DNA of 42,577 nucleotides from positions 1 to 42,577 of the forward strand of contig JBDKGH010000051.1 in NCBI GenBank assembly GCA_039798265.1, written 5' to 3'. The position numbers and the translations under genes were made by a program. Positions 1 to 7,180 of the stretch are shown here, in pieces. This DNA comes from JBDKGH01 sp039798265 (GTDB lineage Bacteria; Bacteroidota; Bacteroidia; Flavobacteriales_D; Sanyastnellaceae). The notes beneath the pieces are model-generated. The model was not told where the DNA came from, made no database searches, and saw only the letters and a list, made by a program, of their open reading frames with translations. The stretch's first letter is position 1. Each line of letters opens with the position of its first letter.

Positions 1-158
1 TAATCCCAAGTAGAGCCTTCTTTAAAAAAGTACCACCTCTTCATTGCGTCGATGGAGTTATCCATCTCGCATTCCGGGGCAGGCGGCTGCGGCTCTTCTT
101 CGCGACAAGAAAGAACAGTGACTAAAAACAATAGATAGACATAAAAACGCAACTTCAT
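1..158 (-). CDS. Lipoprotein, N-terminal part only (runs off the left edge)
   Basis: Reading leftwards from an ATG at 158-156, the frame stays open to the window edge for 52 codons. It begins MKLRFYVYLLFLVTVLSC, a short hydrophobic signal peptide ending in the lipobox VLSC, so the mature protein would start at Cys18 and be lipidated. An acidic/proline stretch follows (REEEPQPPAPEC), then KRWYFFKEGSTW, which resembles the opening of many Bacteroidota lipoproteins of the type 'yFpfkvGstW'. A GGAG lies just upstream of the ATG. Export and lipidation are well supported; the function is unknown because most of the protein is outside the window. Confidence 0.7.
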   Translation of the reverse strand, partial: MKLRFYVYLLFLVTVLSCREEEPQPPAPECEMDNSIDAMKRWYFFKEGSTWD

Positions 159-282
159 TTACTCCAGCATATATTGTAACGAATATAGTTTTTTTTTTTA
201 ATAAAAACAAATAATATTGAAAAGGCATCATTGACATTATCTCTTCAGTTCCTTCTCCACAATCATCCAACTCTTCATACTC

Positions 283-714
283 CTATTGTCCCGTAGGCTT
301 GGCGTCTGAAATCGCCATTACTATATTCGTTTCTCTAGTAAATGTCGCCAAGTGATCATTCGAAAAATTTGCCGTAAATACAATAGGCATAACATCTCTC
401 AGTCAGTAGCCATTCTAATTATCAATCAATGTAGCTATACTCATCGCATTAAAATTTAAATTACCCTCCTGCTGCATAGATGTCTCAGCATTACCATCGA
501 ATCGCAGAAAACTCAATAGAGGAACATAAATTTCATTCTTAATTGATTGCATATAGACGCTATCTGTTATACTGCTATTTTGATTCAGGTTATTCGTTTC
601 GATTGCTAATGACTCTAGATAGTGGCCAAGTCCTGCTGGTGAATCGGTAAACTTCAGCGTCCTAAATCTTAAATGATCCAGTGGAATGGAATCTCTAAGA
701 AAAGTATAACCCAT
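283..714 (-). pseudogene. Unrecognised, apparently broken ORF with two in-frame stops
   Basis: An ATG at 714 opens a 99-codon frame that stops with TAG at 415-417. Past that stop the same frame reads NGY, hits a TGA, then continues for about 40 more codons (LRDVMPIVFTANFSNDHLAT and on) to a TAG at 283-285. The composition of the part after the stops is still protein-like, so two nonsense mutations in one longer gene is a reasonable reading. A stop sits two codons upstream of the ATG, so the N-terminus may also be lost. No family is recognised and there is no signal peptide. The alternative is a genuine 99-residue orphan protein followed by chance open frame. Confidence 0.35.
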
Positions 715-927
715 GTTTCAAGCATAAATGGAAACAGGGGTGAAATTCTTTTTAAATCGATCCCCGTTCCGCTAATAATGATCAAAACTGTAAGTTTCTT
801 CTTGAGTATGAAGACAAAATTGAGTGATTAAAAAAACAAACTCCGAACCCCGAGTTCAATTGAGAGAGCCAAACGAATGAACGAGATTAGCTTTTAAAGT
901 TGCTAGTGACTATCTTCGTCTTTCCTC
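715..927. other. Intergenic region with no clear gene
   Basis: This AT-rich stretch separates the broken ORF from the ACP phosphodiesterase gene. On the minus strand a weak hairpin (AACTC/GAGTT near 830-850) is followed by a T-rich run, but no minus-strand gene ends here. On the plus strand TATCTTCG at 911-918 is one mismatch from the TAnnTTTG box and could serve the gene at 928. Together with 159-282, which holds nothing recognisable, it forms a low-content stretch at the left edge. Confidence 0.4.
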
Positions 928-1524
928 ATGAATTATCTCGCCCATTTTTTATGCACGCAAAATCGTCCTTCGGTGCTCGTTGGACAATTTATCTCAGATG
1001 CGATTAAGGGGCGCGATTATGAAAATTATACCGGTGAGCTTAGAGGGGGCATACTCCTCCATCGCCATATCGACCAAGCTACGGAATCTTCTCCCCACTG
1101 CAAGCAACTACGCGAACTCATCCGACACGATATTGGACTTTGGTCGCCTGTAGCCATCGACATGTATCTCGATTATGCATTGGCCAATCATTGGCACCTC
1201 TTTCACTCTTTGCCGCTGCAACAGTTTGCCCAGTGGTGCTACCGCGAACTAAATGCACAGCACCATTTGTTACCTGAGCGAATGCAATACACCCTGCATT
1301 ACATGGCCAAGGGCGACTGGCTCACCTCGTACCAATCCATAGAGGGCACCCAAAAAGCCCTCATCGGTCTCTCCCAGCGCGTTAAAAATGGCCATGGCCT
1401 TCAAATAGCTGCAGAAAAACTTCCAGATTGGGTGAATCCCATAAATCAATGTTTTTCAGCCTTCTTTCCTCCACTGTTTGCAGAATGTGACGCCAAAATC
1501 CTTACTTTCGCGACCGACATTTAA
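928..1524 (+). CDS. acpH: Acyl carrier protein phosphodiesterase (AcpH family)
   Basis: A 198-residue protein of the AcpH family, which removes the 4'-phosphopantetheine arm from holo-ACP in the cytoplasm. Family marks are the extreme N-terminus MNYLAHFL, the motif GQFISDAIKG (residues 19-28, with Asp24) and GILLHRHID (residues 41-49, with two His and Asp49), which in this HD-like fold supply metal ligands. The length matches E. coli AcpH (about 193 aa). The ATG at 928 gives exactly the conserved N-terminus. The gene stands alone, with a possible -7 box just upstream. The family assignment is strong; the physiological role of ACP phosphodiesterases in general is still debated. Confidence 0.85.
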   Translation: MNYLAHFLCTQNRPSVLVGQFISDAIKGRDYENYTGELRGGILLHRHIDQATESSPHCKQLRELIRHDIGLWSPVAIDMYLDYALANHWHLFHSLPLQQFAQWCYRELNAQHHLLPERMQYTLHYMAKGDWLTSYQSIEGTQKALIGLSQRVKNGHGLQIAAEKLPDWVNPINQCFSAFFPPLFAECDAKILTFATDI

Positions 1525-1587
1525 CGCCTGCGTATTGATATTTGCTCTTTGAGACTTATTATTGCGTAGCTTTTTAAACCTGTGGGT

Positions 1588-2373
1588 ATGAAAAAACTGT
1601 TCGCTGTTCTTACTTTACTGTGCATTGGTCAGCTCGCTTGGGCTGGTTCAATTATCATTGAAGGCAGATATCAGCTAAGAAATATCTTCATCATCAATCC
1701 CGTTTCTAGCGATGGAGTTGGCTTTTGTGCATACGAAGTCACCGTCAATGGCATTGTGTCTTCTGACGAAGTCAACTCGCAAGCATTCGAAATTGATCTC
1801 ACCATTTGGAATCTCAAAGTGGGCGATCCTGTTACCGTTGTTATCAAACACAAAGACGGATGTGCCCCCAAAATTTTGAACCCTGGTGCACTGGAATCTA
1901 CCCCTACTTTCGAATGTTCTAAAATTGATTGCTCCCCTTCTGGCCTCCTCACCTGGGAAACAAAAGGTGAAATGGGAAAACTACCTTACATCATTCAACA
2001 GTTCAAATGGAACAAATGGGTGAATGTGGGTCAAGTGGATGGCATCGGTACTTCGGGCACCAATAACTATCGTTTTCAAGTACAACTCACCAGCGGTAAC
2101 AACAAATTCCGCGTAGCTCAAAAAAGCTATGAAGGTGACTTGCGTAAAAGCAATACCTGCGAGGTGAACAGCTCTGTGCCCGTGGTTAGCTTCAAATACG
2201 ATAAAAAAACACGCATCATTACCTTCTCTGCCGATACGGCTTATGAATTATACAATTCATTCGGCCAAATTGTAAAAAGAGGATTTGGAAATTCGCTAGA
2301 TGTAAATACCTTAGCAAAAGGAGAATATTTCCTAAGCTACGACAACAAAACAGACAAGTTTATTCGCAAGTAA
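1588..2373 (+). CDS. Secreted protein with a T9SS-like C-terminal segment
   Basis: The protein starts MKKLFAVLTLLCIGQLAWAG at ATG 1588, a clear signal peptide; an in-frame GTG at 1582 is less likely. The 261-residue product has a beta-rich body with paired cysteines (CAPKILNP..., ECSKIDC) and no recognised domain. The last 50 residues (YELYNSFGQIVKRG..., LAKGEYFLSY, ending DKFIRK) follow the pattern of T9SS type A sorting domains: an 'iyn..Gq.v' strand, a 'l..G.Y.l' strand and a basic end. It is therefore probably exported to the cell surface or medium. A strong hairpin (2409-2463) follows the gene. Function unknown. Confidence 0.7.
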   Translation: MKKLFAVLTLLCIGQLAWAGSIIIEGRYQLRNIFIINPVSSDGVGFCAYEVTVNGIVSSDEVNSQAFEIDLTIWNLKVGDPVTVVIKHKDGCAPKILNPGALESTPTFECSKIDCSPSGLLTWETKGEMGKLPYIIQQFKWNKWVNVGQVDGIGTSGTNNYRFQVQLTSGNNKFRVAQKSYEGDLRKSNTCEVNSSVPVVSFKYDKKTRIITFSADTAYELYNSFGQIVKRGFGNSLDVNTLAKGEYFLSYDNKTDKFIRK

Positions 2374-2408
2374 TTCCAACCAAAACCAAATAAACCGCTT
2401 ACCGGAAC

Positions 2409-2475
2409 TCCCCCGAACCGCTCAGCTTCGATTATTTCCATCGAAATTGAGTAGTTCGGGGGATTCTGTTTTGGC
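2409..2475 (+). terminator. Long hairpin, probable terminator
   Basis: Arms TCCCCCGAAC (2409-2418) and GTTCGGGGGA (2454-2463) pair perfectly. Between them CTCA/TGAG and TTCGAT/ATCGAA pair as inner stems, giving a nested hairpin around a 7-nt loop. The sequence downstream is T-rich (TTCTGTTTT). It most likely ends the transcript of the secreted-protein gene upstream. Confidence 0.6.
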
Positions 2476-2508
2476 CGCATTCGTAGAGTTTTCGTATCTT
2501 GCGGAGGC

Positions 2509-3945
2509 ATGATAAAAGGCAAGCTACACTTTCTGGGGATCCTCTTTCTACTCAGCATACTGTCTGTAATTTCAGCATGCCATGAGGTCGATTCCTCATA
2601 CGCCAAGCCTTTCCCGAAGCCCATCCGTTTTGACCTCGACGCCATTAAAAAAAGAGGGAAAATCATTCTTCTCACTGAAAACAGTGCCTCTACTTATTTT
2701 CTCTACCGCAACCAAACCCGTGGTTTTGACTATGAAATGGTGAGGGCATTTGCCAAACACCTCGGCGTAAAGCTCGAAGTGCGACTACTCGATGATGTGG
2801 ATCGTATGTTCGAATTGCTCAACCTCGGCGAAGGCGACATCATCGCCTCTAATCTTACGGTTACTCCCGAACGACAGCAAATTGTCCATTTTAGTAACCC
2901 CGTTTATACGACACGTCAAATGCTCGTTCAGAAGATTGCTGATGATCGTTTCCCTGATAGCCTATTCAAAGTGATTCAAGACACCGCTCATCTTCACGAG
3001 ATACCCGTGTGGGTGCACCGTTATTCCTCGTTTTATACGCGCTTGAAAGAGATTGAAGCGAACAATCAAACGCCGCTTCAAATTCATGAAGCACCCGGTG
3101 AAATAAACACCGACGATCTGCTGCGACTGGCCGCCATTGGCGAAATTGGAGCTACAGTAACCGACGAAAACCTCGCCATGCTCCAAGCACAAGATTACCC
3201 CGAATTGGATATGACCGTGCCCATCACCGGTCCACAAAACATTGCATGGGCTGTTCGAAGTAATTCATCGCAACTACTGCAAGCCATGAATGAGTGGTTA
3301 GCTCAATCGTCTACCCAACGAAAAATAGCTAAGACCTACCGAAACTATTTTGGCTCCGAACAAAAGCTTGATTACAGAGGTCCCTATGTAATGCCCGAAA
3401 TTTCCAATGAACAAATTTCTCAATACGACTCTTTATTTAAAAAATACGCACCCGAAATCGGATGGGATTGGCGCCTACTTGCTGCACTTGTGTACCAAGA
3501 ATCGCGCTTCAATCCTAACGCCCAATCATGGAGTGGTGCATTTGGACTCATGCAATTAATGCCCGAAACAGCTGCCAAATTTGGTTGCGATAGCACACAA
3601 ACCGAAGAACCCAACATTCGAGCAGGTGTAAAATATGTGCGCTACCTCGATCGTTTTTGGCGAGATAAGATACCCAATGACCAAGAACGTATAAAATTTG
3701 TACTTGGTAGCTACAACATAGGTCCGGGTCACATTCTCGACGCTGTTCACATTGCCCGTCAGTTGGGTAAATCAGACACCCTTTGGGATGGGCATGTAGG
3801 AGAATGTTTATTGCTGAAAACACAAGAAAAATACTATACACTTCCAGGAGTAAAACACGGCTATTGCCACGCTCGTGAGCCTTTTCATTTTGTGGCAAAA
3901 ATCACTGCCGTTTACGAACACTACAAAACAGTAATCAAAAAATAA
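2509..3945 (+). CDS. mltF: Membrane-bound lytic murein transglycosylase F-like lipoprotein
   Basis: This enzyme cleaves the MurNAc-GlcNAc bond of peptidoglycan with 1,6-anhydro product formation. The 478-residue protein starts with a lipoprotein signal (lipobox ISAC, Cys24). An SBP_bac_3-type substrate-binding domain follows at about residues 42-285 (GKIILLTENS, RGFDYEMVRAFAKHLGVKLE, DIIASNLTVTPER). The SLT catalytic domain occupies about 300-455: catalytic Glu331 in VYQESRFNP, then GAFGLMQLMPETA and YNIGPGH. This is the MltF architecture and length. GGAGG lies 3-7 bases before the ATG. It heads a tight plus-strand group with the lipoprotein (3 bp gap) and the esterase. Assignment strong. Confidence 0.88.
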   Translation: MIKGKLHFLGILFLLSILSVISACHEVDSSYAKPFPKPIRFDLDAIKKRGKIILLTENSASTYFLYRNQTRGFDYEMVRAFAKHLGVKLEVRLLDDVDRMFELLNLGEGDIIASNLTVTPERQQIVHFSNPVYTTRQMLVQKIADDRFPDSLFKVIQDTAHLHEIPVWVHRYSSFYTRLKEIEANNQTPLQIHEAPGEINTDDLLRLAAIGEIGATVTDENLAMLQAQDYPELDMTVPITGPQNIAWAVRSNSSQLLQAMNEWLAQSSTQRKIAKTYRNYFGSEQKLDYRGPYVMPEISNEQISQYDSLFKKYAPEIGWDWRLLAALVYQESRFNPNAQSWSGAFGLMQLMPETAAKFGCDSTQTEEPNIRAGVKYVRYLDRFWRDKIPNDQERIKFVLGSYNIGPGHILDAVHIARQLGKSDTLWDGHVGECLLLKTQEKYYTLPGVKHGYCHAREPFHFVAKITAVYEHYKTVIKK

Positions 3946-3948
3946 CGG

Positions 3949-4608
3949 ATGCGTCAATTCGCTTTTTCACCCCTCACTCGCCTCGCTTTTTTAGTCATCC
4001 TCTTTACTTTTTCATGCAAGAAAAAAGAAGAAGTCTATCTTCTCGAAGGAAAAGTAACCAATGCAAGAACAGGTCAAGGTATTGGTGGTGCCCAAGTAGA
4101 AGTTGAACGCACCACTACCTCTAACACTGTTGTTAGTGGTGGTTTCAGTACTGCCGACAACGCCACTACAAGCAGCGATGGTAGCTTTGCTTTAGAGTGG
4201 CCGAGTGAGCGTCTGGTAGAAGCCCGCCTCAAAGCCAGCGCTACCAATTACTTCTCTCGCACCGTTGATTTGCGAACAGATGATTTTGCCCCTGAAGAAA
4301 TCGTCCGAAAAAACATAGCGCTTTACCCTCAAGCGAGCATTCGCATTCACCTGTTAAACCAATTTACCGTTGGTGGAGGCGATGTGCTTATCTTTTCTTT
4401 ACCCAACGCTGTATTCGATTGCAACTGCTGTTCGAATGACGAATCTACTTATGTGGGACCACTCGACACTACCTATACCTGCAAGGTATATGGCGATACC
4501 TGGATCAAGTACCGCACACGCGTTGGCTCGACGACTCAAGATAGCTTGTCCATCGACAGCATTTTTTGTCCCTCTTTCCAAACTACTGACTTATTTGTAC
4601 CCTATTGA
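3949..4608 (+). CDS. Lipoprotein with carboxypeptidase-regulatory-like domain
   Basis: A 219-residue lipoprotein: the N-terminal hydrophobic segment ends in FTFSCKKKEE, placing the lipidated Cys at about residue 23. The section LEGKVTNARTGQGIGGAQV and the later DGSFALEWPSE are typical of the carboxypeptidase regulatory-like beta-sandwich (CarboxypepD_reg/DUF4480 type, about residues 32-125). Many Bacteroidota surface lipoproteins carry this module. The C-terminal half holds a CNCC cysteine cluster and no recognised domain. It begins 3 bp after the transglycosylase gene and overlaps the esterase start by one base, so the three are probably co-transcribed. Function unknown. Confidence 0.65.
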   Translation: MRQFAFSPLTRLAFLVILFTFSCKKKEEVYLLEGKVTNARTGQGIGGAQVEVERTTTSNTVVSGGFSTADNATTSSDGSFALEWPSERLVEARLKASATNYFSRTVDLRTDDFAPEEIVRKNIALYPQASIRIHLLNQFTVGGGDVLIFSLPNAVFDCNCCSNDESTYVGPLDTTYTCKVYGDTWIKYRTRVGSTTQDSLSIDSIFCPSFQTTDLFVPY

Positions 4609-5252
4609 TGGAGCATGTTTTTTCCACCACCCGTGCAGCCCGTTTCTATCAGTTGGGCGAATGGACCGAAAAAACGAAGGGCGTGTGGATCGTCTTTCAC
4701 GGTTATGGTCAATTGGCGCAATACTTCATTCGTAAATTTCAACTGCTTGCCGATAACGGTGACGTGGTGATCGCTCCTGAGGGGCCACACCGTTTTTATA
4801 CCACCGGACAAAGCGGCCGTGTAGGTGCTAGCTGGATGACAAAAGAATGGCGAGAGCAAGACATCACCGACAATCTCAACACACTGCGCTCACTCTATGG
4901 CGTGATTCAACCGAACATTCGTTCGGGAATAAAAACAAACATCATTGGATTTTCGCAGGGAGCCGCCACTTCAGTGAGATGGATTGCCGATGGCCAAGTA
5001 GACGTAGATCACTATTTTATCTGGGCTGGTCATTTGCCCCCTGATTTGAACTATTCTTTGGCCTCCGGTGTTTTCAATCGTATTAAAACTACCCTCGTTA
5101 TGGGCGATGAAGATCCCTATTTCCCGGCTGGCGACCACTCCGCGTGGACAGCGCTGCTGCATCCTGCAGGCATTGACTTCCGCGTGCATACCTACAAAGG
5201 TGGCCACGACATCTACCCCGAGACCCTTCGTGAACTTCTAAAATTGACTTAA
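4608..5252 (+). CDS. Alpha/beta-hydrolase, carboxylesterase/phospholipase type
   Basis: A 214-residue cytoplasmic serine hydrolase of the Abhydrolase_2 (carboxylesterase/acyl-protein thioesterase) type. Visible marks are the oxyanion region VFHGYGQLA, the nucleophile elbow GFSQGA with Ser116, the acid loop GDEDPYFP (Asp169 likely) and GGHD with His200. There is no signal peptide. The ATG at 4608 shares its A with the TGA of the preceding lipoprotein gene, indicating translational coupling; an in-frame TTG one codon upstream is less likely. The substrate cannot be told from sequence. Confidence 0.8.
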   Translation: MEHVFSTTRAARFYQLGEWTEKTKGVWIVFHGYGQLAQYFIRKFQLLADNGDVVIAPEGPHRFYTTGQSGRVGASWMTKEWREQDITDNLNTLRSLYGVIQPNIRSGIKTNIIGFSQGAATSVRWIADGQVDVDHYFIWAGHLPPDLNYSLASGVFNRIKTTLVMGDEDPYFPAGDHSAWTALLHPAGIDFRVHTYKGGHDIYPETLRELLKLT

Positions 5253-5279
5253 CTTTCGACCGATTAGACACGTACCCTC

Positions 5280-7070
5280 ATGAAACACATTTTATCCTTT
5301 TTGTTCATCTGCACTTTTCTATTTGCTCAAGCGCAAGAGGAAATTTTACCACGTGGATTAACCAAAGAAGAAAAGGCGCTTTTTGAAAGAGGCGATTTTC
5401 AACTGTATCAACCCGATAGAGGAATTACCTCGCCTCCTCCTTTCCAAAATCTTCGCTGCATGGCCGAATGGGAAGAAATTCAGGCGCTCACCATTGCTTG
5501 GGTTGGATATCCCGGTATTTTAAAACAAATAGTGGCCGCTGCTCAAACGGAAACGCAAGTGATCATTCTTTCTGAAGATCCTCAAGCCACTGAAAATTAT
5601 TTGCTGAGCAATCAAGGTACCACCGCACTGCCTAACCTCGATAATGTAACGATTGTAAACGCCCAATACGATAGCGTATGGATGCGCGATTACGCCGCAA
5701 ATCCTGTTTATGGAAGTGAAGTAGACGATCTCATTTTAGTCGACTGGATCTACAATCGCCCACGCCCTAACGATGATGCTTCACCAGAAGCCATTGCAGC
5801 GGAGTTAAACATTCCCCTTTACACGCTAACCGAAGCACCAACAGATTTGGTCAATACTGGTGGCAACTGGATGAGTGATGGCTTCGGAACGGCCTTTGCC
5901 TCCGAACTCATTCTTGAAGAAAATGCCGTTAACAACCCCTACAACGTAACCCCCAAAAGTGTAAACGATATCGATGCCATCATGACCGAATGGTTAGGCA
6001 TTGATCGATACATCAAAATGACTACGCTGCCTTATGATGGCATTCATCACATTGACATGCACATGAAGCTGCTCGATGAGGAAACCCTTCTTGTAGGAGA
6101 GTATCCAGAAGGAATTGCCGATGGCCCGCAGATCAACGCCAATATCGAATATGTGCTCAACAATTTTCAGTCAAAATGGGGCACACCCTTTAAAGTGGTT
6201 CGCATTCCTATGCCTCCAAGCACTAGCGGACTTTGGCCAAGTAGTTCGCCTACTCCAGGTTATTACCGCACCTATTCCAATGCCGTATTTGTAAACAAAA
6301 CCGTCATCCTTCCTACCTACCGTGAAGAGTATGACACCACAGCCATCCGCATTTGGCAAGAAGCCTTACCGGGCTATCGCATCGTAGGCATTGATTCTGA
6401 CAACCAGTCCGAACCCATCATTGCCGCAAGCGGCGCCATCCATTGCATCACACACAGCGTAGGTGTTCAGGATCCAATGCTCATAAGCCATCAACCGCTT
6501 CCAGATACTGACAATACCATTGACGATTATCGTGTAGAAGCTTACATCAACCATCGCAGTGGAATTAGCAACGCCAAACTTTTTTACAAAACAAGTTTAG
6601 CAGCGAACTACGAAGAAGTGAGCATGACCGATATTGGCAACCATTTATTTGAGGCTTACATACCCGCGCAACCGGAGGGTACTACAGTCTATTATTACGT
6701 GCAGGGAACCTCCGTTTCGGGAAAAGTACTCAATCGTCCGATGCCAGCTCCTGAAGGGTATTGGTCATTCCGAGTATTGGGAGAAATCGTTGCTACCATA
6801 GAAGAAGCGACCGAACAAACATTCGGTAAGGTGTTTCCAAATCCAGCATCCGAATTGACCTGCATCAAACTTCAGCTCAATAGCGGTCAAGAGGGCGAAA
6901 TTCAATTGTTCAATTCTGTTGGCCAGCAAATAGCGGTTTTGAAAAAAGGAACATTTTCACCCGGCGAAAGCACCCACTTTTTTGATGCCTCGCCCTATGC
7001 TTCGGGCTCTTACTATTTGCGCTTTAGCAGCACAAACGTAAACGCCACTTACCCCTTGATGATCAAGTAG
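5280..7070 (+). CDS. Secreted PPAD-like peptidylarginine deiminase with T9SS sorting domain
   Basis: A 596-residue member of the PAD_porph/agmatine deiminase family, which hydrolyses arginine-type guanidino groups to citrulline/ureido and ammonia. It carries a signal peptide (cut near AQAQ-EE), a catalytic domain (about 45-400), an Ig-like segment (about 410-495) and a T9SS sorting domain (about 518-596, from VFPNPASE to the end PLMIK). Candidate catalytic residues are Asp137 (MRDYAAN), His257/Asp259 (HHIDMHMK), Asn334 (SNAVFVNK) and Cys389 (IHCITHSVG). Their order and spacing match P. gingivalis PPAD. NRPRPNDD (Arg160/Arg162) lies where PPAD has the arginines that hold a substrate's C-terminal carboxylate. 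Plain agmatine deiminase is the alternative, but those enzymes lack the signal, Ig and sorting domains. Confidence 0.85.
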   Translation: MKHILSFLFICTFLFAQAQEEILPRGLTKEEKALFERGDFQLYQPDRGITSPPPFQNLRCMAEWEEIQALTIAWVGYPGILKQIVAAAQTETQVIILSEDPQATENYLLSNQGTTALPNLDNVTIVNAQYDSVWMRDYAANPVYGSEVDDLILVDWIYNRPRPNDDASPEAIAAELNIPLYTLTEAPTDLVNTGGNWMSDGFGTAFASELILEENAVNNPYNVTPKSVNDIDAIMTEWLGIDRYIKMTTLPYDGIHHIDMHMKLLDEETLLVGEYPEGIADGPQINANIEYVLNNFQSKWGTPFKVVRIPMPPSTSGLWPSSSPTPGYYRTYSNAVFVNKTVILPTYREEYDTTAIRIWQEALPGYRIVGIDSDNQSEPIIAASGAIHCITHSVGVQDPMLISHQPLPDTDNTIDDYRVEAYINHRSGISNAKLFYKTSLAANYEEVSMTDIGNHLFEAYIPAQPEGTTVYYYVQGTSVSGKVLNRPMPAPEGYWSFRVLGEIVATIEEATEQTFGKVFPNPASELTCIKLQLNSGQEGEIQLFNSVGQQIAVLKKGTFSPGESTHFFDASPYASGSYYLRFSSTNVNATYPLMIK

Positions 7071-7096
7071 TACTAAGGAACTGTTAAACCAGCGTT

Positions 7097-7146
7097 AAAG
7101 GACCTTGTATGTTCAAAAAAGAGCATTCAAGGTCCTTTGTTTTTTT
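7097..7146 (+). terminator. Rho-independent terminator
   Basis: Arms AAAGGACCTTG (7097-7107) and CAAGGTCCTTT (7128-7138) form a perfect 11-bp stem with a 20-nt loop, followed by a T run (7140-7146). It ends the deiminase transcript. Confidence 0.85.
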
Positions 7147-7180
7147 CTAACTTAGGCCAACCAAAATACACTTCTTAACC

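Noticed and set aside
58..270. Minus-strand 70-codon open frame
   Set aside because: It overlaps the lipoprotein start at 158 in another frame; the lipoprotein has a signal peptide and lipobox, this frame has only low-complexity hydrophobic sequence.
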